From assembly GCF_004363805.1 (NCBI RefSeq), contig NZ_SNZP01000004.1, positions 186,001 to 250,000 of the forward strand: a DNA stretch of 64,000 nucleotides. Reading direction: 5' to 3'. The stretch is from Paludibacterium purpuratum. GTDB lineage: Bacteria > Pseudomonadota > Gammaproteobacteria > Burkholderiales > Chromobacteriaceae. The notes beneath the pieces were generated by a model. It ran no database searches, had not been told where the DNA came from, and saw only the letters and a list, made by a program, of their open reading frames with translations. Both the position numbers and the translations under genes were made by a program. Positions 8,385 to 17,166 of this stretch are shown one piece after another. Each line of letters begins with the position of its first letter. The first letter of the stretch is position 1.

Positions 8385-8870
8385 ATGACTTTGAATATCC
8401 GCCCGGCTACCGTCGAAGACACCGCACTGATTCTCGGCTTTATCCGCGAGTTGGCCATCTACGAGAAAGCGGAGCATGAAGTGGTCGCCCGCGAGGCTGA
8501 TATTGTGCGCAGCCTGTTCGCCCATGACGGCCCCGCGCGGGCGCTGATCGTCGAGTCCGATGGCATCCACATCGGCTTTGCCGTCTACTTCTACAGCTAT
8601 TCCACCTGGTTGGGTCGCAAGGGTCTGTATCTCGAGGACTTGTATATCGCGCCGGCCCATCGCGGCAACGGCGCCGGCCGGGCGGTGCTGCGTTACCTAG
8701 CGCAGTTGGCCGTCGCACAAGGCTGTGGCCGATTCGAATGGAGCGTGCTCGACTGGAACGAGCCGGCTATCCGTTTCTACCATTCCATTGGCGCCGCGCC
8801 ACAGGATGAGTGGGTTCGTTATCGCATGGCGGGCGAGAGTTTGAAACGCTTCGCACAAAGCGAGGATTGA
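8385..8870 (+). CDS. GNAT N-acetyltransferase (diamine/thialysine-acetyltransferase-like)
   Basis: This 161-residue protein carries one GNAT domain. The N-terminal IRPATVEDTALILGFIREL and the central LYLEDLYIAPAHRGNGAG, which includes the acetyl-CoA loop RGNGAG, resemble the spermidine/spermine (SSAT) and thialysine acetyltransferase branch, with WSVLDWNEPAIRFYHSIGA near the end. ATG 8385 is preferred over ATG 8364 because AGAGGA (8374-8379) lies in front of it and because 8364 falls in a palindrome. The substrate is probably a small amine, but this is not provable from sequence. It is tail-to-tail with another GNAT gene (1 bp apart). Confidence 0.85.
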   Translation: MTLNIRPATVEDTALILGFIRELAIYEKAEHEVVAREADIVRSLFAHDGPARALIVESDGIHIGFAVYFYSYSTWLGRKGLYLEDLYIAPAHRGNGAGRAVLRYLAQLAVAQGCGRFEWSVLDWNEPAIRFYHSIGAAPQDEWVRYRMAGESLKRFAQSED

Positions 8871-8871
8871 A

Positions 8872-9405
8872 CTAACAACGGTCAGTGGCGAGCAAGCCAT
8901 ATTTCAGATCGTCATGCCACGCGCCGTCCATCCGGTATTCGGCGCGTAGCCGGCCTTCCAGTCGGAAACCCATACGCTGGAGCAGTTTTTCCGATGCGTG
9001 ATTGCCGGCGGTGACCGTGGCCGTGGCCTTGTGGAGGCCGCAGATGTCGAAGGCGAAATCCAGCACGGCACCGGTCGCCTCCTGTGCAAAGCCTTGGCCC
9101 TGACTGTCCGGGAGGAACATATAGCCTAGCTCGGCCGGGCCGAGCGGTGGGCTGGCCAGCTTGAAGCCGTGCAGGCCGATCGGTCTGCCGCTTGTGCGCT
9201 CGATGACGGCCAGCGCGAGCCAGTGCTCGACCTCAGGTGTCCAGGACGGCATTCGTTGCTGGAATTTCCGCTCGATCACCGCATCGCTACGCGCCGGGTC
9301 GATATGGCGCATCACGGCTGGCAGGCGGTTGAGTTGGAAAAAGAAATCGCGGTCGGTTTCGATGAGTTGGCGCAAAGTCAGCCGCTGTGTCCGCAGTTCG
9401 ATCAT
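8872..9405 (-). CDS. GNAT acetyltransferase, RimJ/RimL type
   Basis: This 177-residue protein is of the Acetyltransf_3 class, whose members acetylate ribosomal-protein N-termini or small molecules. It begins MIELRTQRLTLRQLIETD, typical of this branch, and contains the acetyl-CoA site DSQGQGFAQEATGAVLDFAF followed by NHASEKLLQRMGFRLEGRLR. It lies 19 bp downstream of the MocR stop on the same strand and may be transcribed with it. It is not closely similar to the neighbouring GNAT that converges with it. Confidence 0.88.
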   Translation of the reverse strand: MIELRTQRLTLRQLIETDRDFFFQLNRLPAVMRHIDPARSDAVIERKFQQRMPSWTPEVEHWLALAVIERTSGRPIGLHGFKLASPPLGPAELGYMFLPDSQGQGFAQEATGAVLDFAFDICGLHKATATVTAGNHASEKLLQRMGFRLEGRLRAEYRMDGAWHDDLKYGLLATDRC

Positions 9406-9424
9406 AAGAGAGCGAGCCTTTCGA

Positions 9425-10879
9425 TCATAAATGCGCGCGCGCCAGGCGATCCATCACGCCGACGCCGCGCCGGATATCTTGTTCCGTTACGCCGGCATAG
9501 CCGATCACCAGCCCCTGCCGGTCGGGGGGCGCCTGGAAGTGTTTGCCGAGCGTGGCGAGCCAGATGCCTTCGAGCGCGGCCATCTGGCTGAGCCGTGTCT
9601 CGTCCAGGTGGGGCGGCAGCGTCGCCAGCACATGCATGCCGGCATGACCCGACGACCAGGCCCACTCGCTGGCCACGCTGTCGGCCACGACCGCGCGCAG
9701 GCAATGCTGGCGTTCTTGGTATAAGTCGCGCATGCGTCGGATATGGCGCGCGAACTGGCCGTTCTCGATGAATTCCGCCAATGCCGATTGCAGCGGGTAG
9801 TGCCCTTCCGGGTTCAAGCGGGTATTGGCGGCCCGGAAGGCATCGACCAAAGTCTCCGGCACCACGATGTAGCCGGTGCGTAAGCCCGGATACATGACTT
9901 TGCTCAGCGTGCCGAGATAGATGACCCGCGCGTCTTCCGACAGGCCTTGCAGGGCTGGCAGCGGCTGCGAGCTGTAACGGAACTCGCTGTCGTAATCGTC
10001 TTCGATGATCCAGGCATTGGCCTGCCGGGCATGATCGATCAATGTCAGCCGGCGTGCCAGCGGCATGGTGACGCCCAGCGGGTATTGGTAGGATGGCGTC
10101 GCATAGATCAGCTTGGGCGGGCGCGGGTCGGCGATCTTCTCCGGATCGAGGCCATGCTCGTCCACCGGTGCCGCGACCGTTTGCAAGCCGGCCATATGCA
10201 GTGCGACCCGGGCTCCGAGATAGCCGGGCTCCTCCATCCAGGCCACGTCGCCCGGATCGGCCAGCAATAAAGCGCATAGCGCCAGCGAGTGTTGCGTGCC
10301 CTGGGTGATCAGGATCTGATCCGGGTGACAGCGCACCGCGCGCGACATCTGCAGATAGTCGGCCAGTGCCTGGCGCAGGGCGGGCAGGCCACCGCCGGCT
10401 TGATAATTGAAGTCGAGCAGGCGCGCCTGACGCTGGTGGCGTGCCAGCAATTGCTGCCATTGGCGATGGGGAAAGGCGCGGATCTCCGGGATGCAGGGTA
10501 CGAAGGCGCCGTGATAGTCATCGTCGCGCCGAGTCAGCGCTTCCAGCGTTTGGCCGCGGTCGGATAGGCCAAGGGTGGTCCTTTGCTCCGGTGCCGCGAC
10601 GGTGTGGCGCTTGAACAAGGCGCAGACGAAGGTTCCCGAGCCATGGCGGGTGTCGAGATATCCCTCGGCCAAGAGCTGTTCGTAGGCGTCGATCACGGTG
10701 TTGCGCCCGATGCCGAGCTGGCGGGCCAGATCGCGGCTGGCCGGCAATCTGGTGTCGGCGGCGAGCTTGCCTTCGCCGATCCACTGGCGCAGCCAGCGCG
10801 TCAATTGCCGCGACAGGCCTTCCTTGCCGTCACGCGTCAGGGCGGCAGCCAGCGCGTCGCCGATCCATGCACTCTGCAA
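9425..10879 (-). CDS. MocR-family regulator (GntR HTH fused to aminotransferase fold)
   Basis: This 484-residue protein has an N-terminal winged helix (about 15-80: LPASRDLARQLGIGRNTVIDAYEQLLAEGYL) joined to a class-I aminotransferase domain. The PLP lysine lies in YLGTLSKVMYPGLRTGY. MocR/PdxR proteins use PLP or an aldimine as a signal and often control a divergent gene. I place the start at TTG 10879 because AAGGAG (plus-strand 10886-10891) precedes it by 6 bases; the next possible start, ATG 10975, would touch the divergent rhodanese start and leave no promoter space. The TTG choice leaves a 97-bp divergent promoter region. Confidence 0.9.
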   Translation of the reverse strand: MQSAWIGDALAAALTRDGKEGLSRQLTRWLRQWIGEGKLAADTRLPASRDLARQLGIGRNTVIDAYEQLLAEGYLDTRHGSGTFVCALFKRHTVAAPEQRTTLGLSDRGQTLEALTRRDDDYHGAFVPCIPEIRAFPHRQWQQLLARHQRQARLLDFNYQAGGGLPALRQALADYLQMSRAVRCHPDQILITQGTQHSLALCALLLADPGDVAWMEEPGYLGARVALHMAGLQTVAAPVDEHGLDPEKIADPRPPKLIYATPSYQYPLGVTMPLARRLTLIDHARQANAWIIEDDYDSEFRYSSQPLPALQGLSEDARVIYLGTLSKVMYPGLRTGYIVVPETLVDAFRAANTRLNPEGHYPLQSALAEFIENGQFARHIRRMRDLYQERQHCLRAVVADSVASEWAWSSGHAGMHVLATLPPHLDETRLSQMAALEGIWLATLGKHFQAPPDRQGLVIGYAGVTEQDIRRGVGVMDRLARAHL

Positions 10880-10913
10880 AAGTGGCTCCTTGTTTTGACA
10901 GGATGGTGGCTCT

Positions 10914-10954
10914 TTTGCCAAACCTTTGAGATTTATATCATGGTTTACCAAGCC
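10914..10954. promoter_or_regulatory. Direct repeats between the MocR gene and the rhodanese gene
   Basis: TTTGCCAAACC (10914-10924) and TTTACCAAGCC (10944-10954) match at 9 of 11 positions and start 30 bp apart, close to three helical turns. Two in-phase direct repeats in a divergent promoter fit the mode of binding reported for MocR-type dimers. This is a candidate operator only. Confidence 0.45.
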
Positions 10955-10976
10955 TACCAATGACCGTGGAGCCAAT

Positions 10977-11363
10977 ATGGATCAAATCGCCTTCTACCAA
11001 GCCAAGCTGGCCTGGGAAACCGATAGTTGGGACGTGTTCGAGGCGTTACAGCGCGGAGATCCGCTAACCTTGGTCGATGGCCGCTCGGCCGAGGCCTATG
11101 CGCGCGAAACCCTGCCTGGCGCGATCAATTTGCCGCATCGAACCATCAGCGCGGCGAGTACCGCCCACTTGCCCAAAGATCGGCTATTGGTGGCGTTTTG
11201 CGATGGCATTGGCTGTAACAGTTCGACCCGCACGGCACTCAAACTGGCGCAACTCGGTTTTCAGGTGAAGGAACTGCAGGGCGGCATCGACTGGTGGAAG
11301 CGCGACGGCTATGCCACCACCGCTCAGGCAGGACAGCCGATCGTTTGCGGTTGCGAGGGCTAA
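10977..11363 (+). CDS. Rhodanese-like sulfurtransferase
   Basis: A single rhodanese domain of 128 residues. TLVDGRSAEAYARETLPGAINLPH is the CDC25-like entry motif, and VAFCDGIGCNSSTRTA holds the likely catalytic Cys, with a second Cys five residues on, unlike the usual CxxGxRS loop. The C-terminus ends VCGCEG, a short Cys motif that could bind metal or take part in persulfide relay. The start at ATG 10977 has GGAG (10968-10971). It is divergent from the MocR gene and 3 bp from the following GNAT gene, so regulator, rhodanese and acetyltransferase look like one functional group. Confidence 0.88.
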   Translation: MDQIAFYQAKLAWETDSWDVFEALQRGDPLTLVDGRSAEAYARETLPGAINLPHRTISAASTAHLPKDRLLVAFCDGIGCNSSTRTALKLAQLGFQVKELQGGIDWWKRDGYATTAQAGQPIVCGCEG

Positions 11364-11366
11364 GCG

Positions 11367-12059
11367 ATGAAATACGATCATTTGGGACGCCCGCTGGGCG
11401 AGGAAGTACCGAATTGGCACGGCGCCACGCCGCCGGCACGGGTGACGTTGTCCGGCCGACTGTGCCGCGTGGAAGCGTTCGACCTGGCGCGACACGGCTC
11501 GGCGCTACGTGCCGTGTTGGCTCCCGACCTCGATGGATGGACCTATCTGGCCGTGCCGCCGCAAAGCGAGGCGGAATGGGACGCTTGGCTGACCGGATGC
11601 GCCCAGTCGAGCGATCCGTTGCGCTTCGTGATCGTCGAGCAAGCCAGCGGGGAGGTGGTCGGCACGGCGTCCTATCTGCGCATCGCGCCGCAGGAGGGGG
11701 CGATCGAAGTGGGGTGGCTGCACTTCTCGCCACGCATGAAACGCACGCCCGTCGCTACCGAGGCGATGTATCTGATGATGCGTCAGGCATTCGAATGGGG
11801 ATACCGGCGTTACGAGTGGAAATGCAACCGGCTCAATGCCGCGTCGATGCGGGCGGCCGAGCGACTCGGCTTCTCCTTTGAAGGCATCTTCCGCCAAGCG
11901 CGGGTGAACTGGGGTTTGAACCGCGACACCGCCTGGTTCAGCCTGCTAGACCACGAATGGCCGTCGGCCCGTGCCGCGCTGGAAGCTTGGCTCGCGCCGG
12001 ACAACTTCGACGCGCAAGGCCTGCAGCGGCGCACGTTGGAAAGTCTACGCGGCCGATAA
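11367..12059 (+). CDS. GNAT acetyltransferase (RimJ/RimL-like)
   Basis: This 230-residue member of Acetyltransf_3 begins MKYDHLGRPLGEEVPNW, a start shared by a common subgroup of long GNAT proteins. It contains VGTASYLRIAPQEGAIEVGWLHF and the acceptor/CoA region RRYEWKCNRLNAASMRAAERLGFSFEGIFR. It starts 3 bp after the rhodanese stop, so it is almost certainly in the same transcript under the MocR-type promoter. The substrate is unknown. Confidence 0.88.
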   Translation: MKYDHLGRPLGEEVPNWHGATPPARVTLSGRLCRVEAFDLARHGSALRAVLAPDLDGWTYLAVPPQSEAEWDAWLTGCAQSSDPLRFVIVEQASGEVVGTASYLRIAPQEGAIEVGWLHFSPRMKRTPVATEAMYLMMRQAFEWGYRRYEWKCNRLNAASMRAAERLGFSFEGIFRQARVNWGLNRDTAWFSLLDHEWPSARAALEAWLAPDNFDAQGLQRRTLESLRGR

Positions 12060-12071
12060 GTCGTTATGCAA

Positions 12072-12099
12072 AAAGCCGGGGCTCGCCCCGGCTTTCGCT
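12072..12099. terminator. Bidirectional terminator between the GNAT gene and ackA
   Basis: An 11-bp stem (left arm AAAGCCGGGGC, 12072-12082; 2-base loop; right arm to 12095) is flanked by A and T runs. It serves the GNAT operon on + and ackA on -. Confidence 0.85.
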
Positions 12100-12117
12100 T
12101 TGCGGATACGCTGTCGA

Positions 12118-13323
12118 TCAGGCCTGGATGCCGGCCAGTTCGGCGGTATCGCGGGCAATCATGCATTCCTCGTTGGTGTTGACCACCACGGCGACCGGGC
12201 TGCCGGCGGCGGTGATGACACCCGCCTTGCCGCGGATGGCGGCATCGTTGGCCGCGGCATCCAGCTTGAAACCGAAGATGCGCAGATGTTCCAGCGTCTT
12301 GGCGCGCAGCAGCGAGGAGTTCTCGCCGATACCGCCGGTGAACACGATGGCGTCCAGCCGGTCGAGCGAGGTGGCCAAGCCGCCGATCAGGCGGGAGAGG
12401 CGGTGAGCGAACATCTGCAGCGCCAGTTGCGCGTCCGGGTTGCCTGCGACGGCGGCTTCTTCCAGTGCGCGGCAGTCGCTCGAAACACCGGAAATGCCCA
12501 GCAGACCGCTTTGCTTGTTGAGCAGGTGGTCGATGCCGTCCAGATCCAATTTCTCGCGGCGGGCGATGTAGGTGACGGCGGCCGGGTCGATATCGCCCGA
12601 GCGGGTGCCCATGATCAGGCCTTCCAGCGGGGTCATGCCCATGGTGGTATCGACGCACTGGCCGTTCTTGACGGCGGTGGCCGAAGCGCCATTGCCCAGG
12701 TGGCAGATGATGATGCCGTGGTCGGCCGGGTCGAGATCCAGTACGCGGATCGCCTCGCCGGTGACGTAGCGGCAGCTGGTGCCGTGCATGCCGTAGCGGC
12801 GCACATGGTAGTCGGTGTAGAAGCGCTTCGGCACGGCGTAGCGGTAGACCGCCGGCTGCATGGTCTGGTGGAAGGCGGTATCGAATACCACTACCTGCTT
12901 CAGGCCCGGGAAGGCCTTTTGCGCTGCACGGATGCCGACCAGGTGGCCCGGGTTGTGCAGCGGGGCCAGTTCGCAGCATTCTTCAATGCCGGCCATGACG
13001 TCGTCGGTGACGATTGCCGAGGCGGTGAAGCGTTCGCCGCCGTGGACGATGCGATGGCCGATGGCGGCCACCTTGTCCAGCAGGCCGCGTTGGGCCAGGT
13101 CGCGCGTCAGCACTTCCATGGCTTCGGCGTGGCGGCCGCCGTTCAGCGTTTGCGTGGTCTTGTTGCCGTCGCTGTCTTTGATGATGATGCGCGCGTCTTC
13201 CAGACCCAGGCATTCGGCCAGGCCGGACAGAATCGGATCGATCGAGTCGACCGGTTGTAGAGCGAACTTCAGCGAAGAGCTGCCGCAGTTGATGACCAGA
13301 ATCAGAGGAGTAGCCGTCGTCAT
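12118..13323 (-). CDS. ackA: Acetate kinase
   Basis: This 401-residue protein has the full-length acetate kinase fold, converting acetyl phosphate and ADP to acetate and ATP. Motifs are VINCGSSSLKFAL at the N-terminus, GHRIVHGGERF, AVVFDTAFHQTM, HLGNGASATAV and VFTGGIGENSSLLRAK near the C-terminus. It lies 46 bp downstream of pflA on the same strand, linking acetyl-CoA from pyruvate formate-lyase to ATP production (phosphotransacetylase is not in the window). Its end coincides with a strong bidirectional terminator. Confidence 0.97.
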   Translation of the reverse strand: MTTATPLILVINCGSSSLKFALQPVDSIDPILSGLAECLGLEDARIIIKDSDGNKTTQTLNGGRHAEAMEVLTRDLAQRGLLDKVAAIGHRIVHGGERFTASAIVTDDVMAGIEECCELAPLHNPGHLVGIRAAQKAFPGLKQVVVFDTAFHQTMQPAVYRYAVPKRFYTDYHVRRYGMHGTSCRYVTGEAIRVLDLDPADHGIIICHLGNGASATAVKNGQCVDTTMGMTPLEGLIMGTRSGDIDPAAVTYIARREKLDLDGIDHLLNKQSGLLGISGVSSDCRALEEAAVAGNPDAQLALQMFAHRLSRLIGGLATSLDRLDAIVFTGGIGENSSLLRAKTLEHLRIFGFKLDAAANDAAIRGKAGVITAAGSPVAVVVNTNEECMIARDTAELAGIQA

Positions 13324-13369
13324 TTTACCTACCTTGAAACGTTGAAGTCGGATGAGAATCGTTTTCGGC

Positions 13370-14122
13370 TTAGGTGACTTTTAGTCCCCGTGCCGCGAAT
13401 AGGGCGCGCGCATGCGTCACTTGCTCGGCGGTCGGCACCGGGGTGTCGGCCAGTTGGTAGTCCATCCCGAGCTGTTTCCATTTGTCGGAACCTAACTGGT
13501 GGAAGGGCAGCACTTCTACCCGTTCGACCGTCGGGCCGAGATCGGCGACGAAATCCGCCAGCCGTTCGATATCCGCATCGTCGTCCGTCAGTCCCGGTAC
13601 CAGCACGTAGCGGATCCACATTTTCTTGCCGAGCCTTTGTAGGCGGCGGGCGAAATCCAGCGTCGGTTGCAGCGGCTGGCCGGTCAGCGCCAGGTAGCGC
13701 TCCGGATCGCTGTGCTTGATGTCCAGCAGTACCAGATCGACGTTGTCGAGCCAGGCGTCATCGATGTTTTCGTGCAGAAAGCCTTGGGTATCGAGCGCAG
13801 TGTGCAAGCCGAATTTTTGCTTGATGGCCGAGAACAGTGCGCCGACGAATTCGGCTTGCATCAGCGGCTCGCCGCCGGAGATGGTGACCCCGCCGGCGAA
13901 CTTGAGGAATTTGGCATAGGGCGCCACTTCGGCCAATGCCTGCTCCACGGTGACCTGGCGGCCATGATGCAGCTTCCATGTGTCGGGATTATGGCAATAC
14001 AGGCAGCGGAATTGGCAGCCGGAGGTAAAGAAGACGAAACGCATGCCCGGACCGTCGACACCCGCACCGCTTTCGGTCGAATGCAAATAGCCGATGGGCG
14101 GCGTTGGGGAAGATGTACTCAT
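13370..14122 (-). CDS. pflA: Pyruvate formate-lyase activating enzyme (radical SAM)
   Basis: This 250-residue radical-SAM enzyme generates the glycyl radical on PflB. The cluster motif is TSGCQFRCLYCHNP (CxxxCxxC) at about residues 34-46, followed by GGVTISGGEPLMQAEF. Lengths and motifs match PflA closely. It follows pflB on the same strand, but a strong terminator stands between them, so it probably depends on read-through or its own weak promoter, which would keep activase levels far below PflB. ackA follows. Confidence 0.96.
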   Translation of the reverse strand: MSTSSPTPPIGYLHSTESGAGVDGPGMRFVFFTSGCQFRCLYCHNPDTWKLHHGRQVTVEQALAEVAPYAKFLKFAGGVTISGGEPLMQAEFVGALFSAIKQKFGLHTALDTQGFLHENIDDAWLDNVDLVLLDIKHSDPERYLALTGQPLQPTLDFARRLQRLGKKMWIRYVLVPGLTDDDADIERLADFVADLGPTVERVEVLPFHQLGSDKWKQLGMDYQLADTPVPTAEQVTHARALFAARGLKVT

Positions 14123-14142
14123 GGACAGGTTCCGAAACAGTC

Positions 14143-14169
14143 AAAAAAGCCGGGGCGCGAGGCCCCGGC
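14143..14169 (-). terminator. Intrinsic terminator between pflB and pflA
   Basis: An 8-bp GC stem (GCCGGGGC, 14149-14156, pairing with 14162-14169) is followed on the minus strand by six T. It lies 20 bp after the pflB stop and 21 bp before the pflA start codon. Confidence 0.88.
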
Positions 14170-14188
14170 CAGGTGCTTACTTTGAATA

Positions 14189-16447
14189 TTACATCTTGGC
14201 GTGGAAAGTGCGGTTAATCACGTCGAGTTGTTGCTCGCGCGTCAACTTGACGAAGTTCACCGCATAGCCCGACACGCGGATCGTCAGTTGCGGGTACAGC
14301 TCCGGATGTTCCATGGCGTCGATCAGCGTTTCGCGCTTGAACACGTTGACGTTGACGTGGAACCCACCGGCGGCGGCAAAGCCGTCCAGGCAGTTGGCCA
14401 TATTGGCGATACGTTCGTCCGCGGTGTGGCCCAGTGCGTCCGGCGTGGCCGAAGCGGTCCAGCTGATGCCGTCGAGCGCGGCTTCGTAAGGCAGCTTGGC
14501 GACCGATGCGCCGGCAGCGACAAAGCCCTTCACATCGCGACCGTTCATCGGGTTGGCGCCCGGGGCGAACGGTTCGCCGGCACGGCGGCCGCACGGGGTG
14601 TTGCCGGTCTTCTTGCCGTACACCACGTTCGAGGTGATGGTCAGCACCGACTGGGTCGGCATGGCATTGCGGTAGAAGTACGGCTGCGCCTTGATCTTGT
14701 TCATGAAGGTTTCGGTCAACCATACCGCGATGCTGTCGGCGCGGTCGTCGTTGTTGCCGTAGGCCGGGTATTCGCCTTCGATCTTGTAGTCGACGGCCAG
14801 GCCTTCTTCATTGCGGATCACGTGCACCTTGGCGTACTTGATGGCGGACAGCGAGTCGGCGGCCACCGACAGGCCGGCGATGCCGCAAGCCATGGTGCGC
14901 AGGATGTCGCGGTCGTGCAGCGCCATTTCGATGCGCTCGTAGGCGTACTTGTCGTGCATGTAGTGGATGCAGTTGAGCGCCTTGACGTAGGTGGCGGCCA
15001 GCCAATCCATCATCTTATCGAAGTGGGCCATCACTTCGTCGTAGTTCAGCACGTCGCCCTTGATCGGTTCGAAACCGCGGGCCACGACCGCGCCGGACTT
15101 CTCGTCCACGCCGCCGTTGATGGCGTACAACATGGCCTTGGCCAGGTTGGCGCGCGCGCCGAAGAACTGCATCTGCTTACCGATGCGCATGGCGGAGACG
15201 CAGCAGGCGATGCCGTAGTCGTCGCCCCAGTGCGGGCGCATCAGGTCGTCGTTTTCGTACTGGATCGAGCTGGTGTCGATCGAGACCTTGGCGCAGAAAT
15301 CCTTGAAGCCCTGCGGCAATTCGGTCGACCACAACACGGTCAGGTTCGGTTCCGGTGCCGGGCCCAGGTTGTACAGGGTATTGAGGAAGCGGAAGCTCGA
15401 CTTGCTGACCAGCGGACGGCCGTCTTCACCGATGCCGCCGATGCTCTCGGTCACCCAGGTCGGGTCGCCGGAGAACAGTTGGTCGTATTCCGGGGTGCGC
15501 AGGAAGCGCACGATACGCAGTTTGATCACCAGGTCGTCGATCATTTCCTGCGCTTCCACTTCGGTCAGTTGACCGGCGGCGATGTCGCGCTGGATGTAGA
15601 CGTCGAGGAAGGTGGAGACGCGGCCGAACGACATGGCGGCGCCGTTTTGTTCCTTGACTGCGGCCAGGTAGGCGAAATACACCCACTGAATCGCTTCGCG
15701 GGCATTGGCTGCCGGGCGGGCGATGTCACAGCCGTACTTGGCGGCCATTTCCTTCAGTTCTTCCAGCGCGCGGAATTGCTCGGACAGCTCTTCGCGTTGA
15801 CGCATGACATCATCGGTGAAGGTGACGTCGTTCAGTTCCTTGTATTGACGCAGGCGGTCGCTTCTCAAGAAGTCGATACCGTACAGCGCCACGCGGCGGT
15901 AGTCGCCGATGATGCGGCCGCGGCCATAGGCATCGGGCAGACCGGTGATCACGCCGGACTTGCGAGCCGCCAGGATGTCCGGGCTGTAGACGTCGAACAC
16001 GCCCTGGTTGTGGCTCTTGCGATAGTGGGTCCAGATATCCTTGATGACCGGGTCGAGCTTGAAGCCAAAGGCTTCCAGGCCATTTTCGACCATGCGCAGG
16101 CCGCCGTTGGGCATGATGGCGCGCTTGAGCGGGGCATCGGTCTGCAGGCCGACGATCAGCTCGCTTTGCTGGTCGATGTAGCCGGCGTCATGTGCGGTGA
16201 TGCTGGAGGCGCGGTCGGCGGAAACGTCGAGGACGCCACGTGCGCGTTCTTCCTTCAGCAGTTCGCCCAACTTATCCCACAAGCGCTTGGTGCGCTCGGT
16301 GGCCGGGGCCAGAAAATCCGCATTGCCTACATACGGGGTGTAGTTGAGCTGAATGAAGTTGCGTACATCGACCGAGGTCTGCCAGTTACCGGTGGCAAAA
16401 CCGTGCCAGGGGTCGGCGTCAATCGCGCTGCGAGTTATGGCTTCCAT
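14189..16447 (-). CDS. pflB: Formate C-acetyltransferase (pyruvate formate-lyase)
   Basis: This 752-residue glycyl-radical enzyme splits pyruvate and CoA to acetyl-CoA and formate. The adjacent active-site cysteines appear in [14 protein letters not shown], and the radical glycine in [16 protein letters not shown] near the C-terminus. The start ATG 16447 is set by GGAGG (plus-strand 16453-16457) 5 bases upstream and by the typical beginning [17 protein letters not shown]; the frame stays open upstream but is not conserved. An FNR-type promoter lies 40-90 bp upstream, implying anaerobic induction. pflA and ackA follow. Confidence 0.97.
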   Translation of the reverse strand: MEAITRSAIDADPWHGFATGNWQTSVDVRNFIQLNYTPYVGNADFLAPATERTKRLWDKLGELLKEERARGVLDVSADRASSITAHDAGYIDQQSELIVGLQTDAPLKRAIMPNGGLRMVENGLEAFGFKLDPVIKDIWTHYRKSHNQGVFDVYSPDILAARKSGVITGLPDAYGRGRIIGDYRRVALYGIDFLRSDRLRQYKELNDVTFTDDVMRQREELSEQFRALEELKEMAAKYGCDIARPAANAREAIQWVYFAYLAAVKEQNGAAMSFGRVSTFLDVYIQRDIAAGQLTEVEAQEMIDDLVIKLRIVRFLRTPEYDQLFSGDPTWVTESIGGIGEDGRPLVSKSSFRFLNTLYNLGPAPEPNLTVLWSTELPQGFKDFCAKVSIDTSSIQYENDDLMRPHWGDDYGIACCVSAMRIGKQMQFFGARANLAKAMLYAINGGVDEKSGAVVARGFEPIKGDVLNYDEVMAHFDKMMDWLAATYVKALNCIHYMHDKYAYERIEMALHDRDILRTMACGIAGLSVAADSLSAIKYAKVHVIRNEEGLAVDYKIEGEYPAYGNNDDRADSIAVWLTETFMNKIKAQPYFYRNAMPTQSVLTITSNVVYGKKTGNTPCGRRAGEPFAPGANPMNGRDVKGFVAAGASVAKLPYEAALDGISWTASATPDALGHTADERIANMANCLDGFAAAGGFHVNVNVFKRETLIDAMEHPELYPQLTIRVSGYAVNFVKLTREQQLDVINRTFHAKM

Positions 16448-16487
16448 TACCGCCTCCAATTTCGAAATCGAAACAAATGTAACCTTA

Positions 16488-16536
16488 TGAACCCAATATA
16501 AATTCGAAAACGAACATCGTGTTTGATGTGGGTCAA
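16488..16536 (-). promoter_or_regulatory. FNR-type class II promoter of pflB
   Basis: Read on the minus strand, TTGAC-CCAC-ATCAA (plus 16523-16536) matches the FNR consensus TTGAT-N4-ATCAA except for one base. A -10-like TATATT (plus 16495-16500) follows. A start near 16488 would put the FNR centre at about -41.5, the standard activator position. Confidence 0.65.
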
Positions 16537-17166
16537 GCATCTGCCACGCCGGTGGCATTATTTGCCCTGGTCTTTCGACCGGCCGGCGATGCCTCAATGA
16601 TGATGAAACTCCGTTCAAATCATTGATTTGCTAGCAATATCATTGCTTTCTTTTCCAGCTTTTGTGGCAGTTTTCGCGACGACTGGCGGCCTGATTCGAT
16701 TCGAAACGCCAGCGTGGGAAGTCCTGCAGATTTGCGACAAATTTTTGTGCATTGCGGCAAATCCGACGATCAAATTTTCGCCGATTTTGCCCAAAGGACG
16801 CGAGAATAATTTCGTTTTTCTTCGATTTCGAACTTTTGCCGGGGCGGCGATGCAACAAGCACGATTAACTATGCGCGGCTTGCATGATGTCATGTTTTAT
16901 AACTTGCGAATTTATAACAAAATTTATGGCGTCAAACCCTGTTTTCATAATTTGACGACTGTCAAATGACACCGCGAAATTTGCATTCGTTTGTGAACGA
17001 GCTGGATAGAATGGCGCCCAAGCTTTGACATGAAATTTTCCCGTTGTCGGGGGGAAGGATGTCAGCGCTTCGCGGCCGTTTTTCCTAGAGGGGGAAGGAA
17101 GGATGCCGCCGACGGGCCGCAGTGATAACCCGATCACCATTCTATTTTGCTCAGGAGAGGGCAATC
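16537..17166. other. AT-rich intergenic region between pflB and the serine transporter
   Basis: About 630 bp with no convincing gene. The region is clearly richer in A/T than its surroundings (16620-16960). It holds one FNR-like palindrome (listed separately) and the AGGAG ribosome site at the end of the region. The rest shows no structure I can assign. Confidence 0.5.
16951..16966. promoter_or_regulatory. FNR/CRP-family-like palindrome
   Basis: A perfect inverted repeat TTTGAC-GACT-GTCAAA has the spacing and half-sites of an FNR-type box with C in place of the inner T. It lies about 200 bp upstream of the serine transporter start and about 500 bp upstream of pflB. Confidence 0.4.

Noticed and set aside
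11971-13260. Open frame of 429 codons on + opposite ackA, and one of 389 codons on - in another frame
   Set aside because: Low-complexity products (Ala/Gly/Val or Arg/Pro rich) overlapping a full acetate kinase; typical frame shadows.
14201-16501. Long open frame of 766 codons on the + strand opposite pflB
   Set aside because: It is an antisense shadow of a GC-rich, strongly biased gene; the product is His/Val/Gly/Gln-rich with no domain, while the minus strand encodes a complete PFL.
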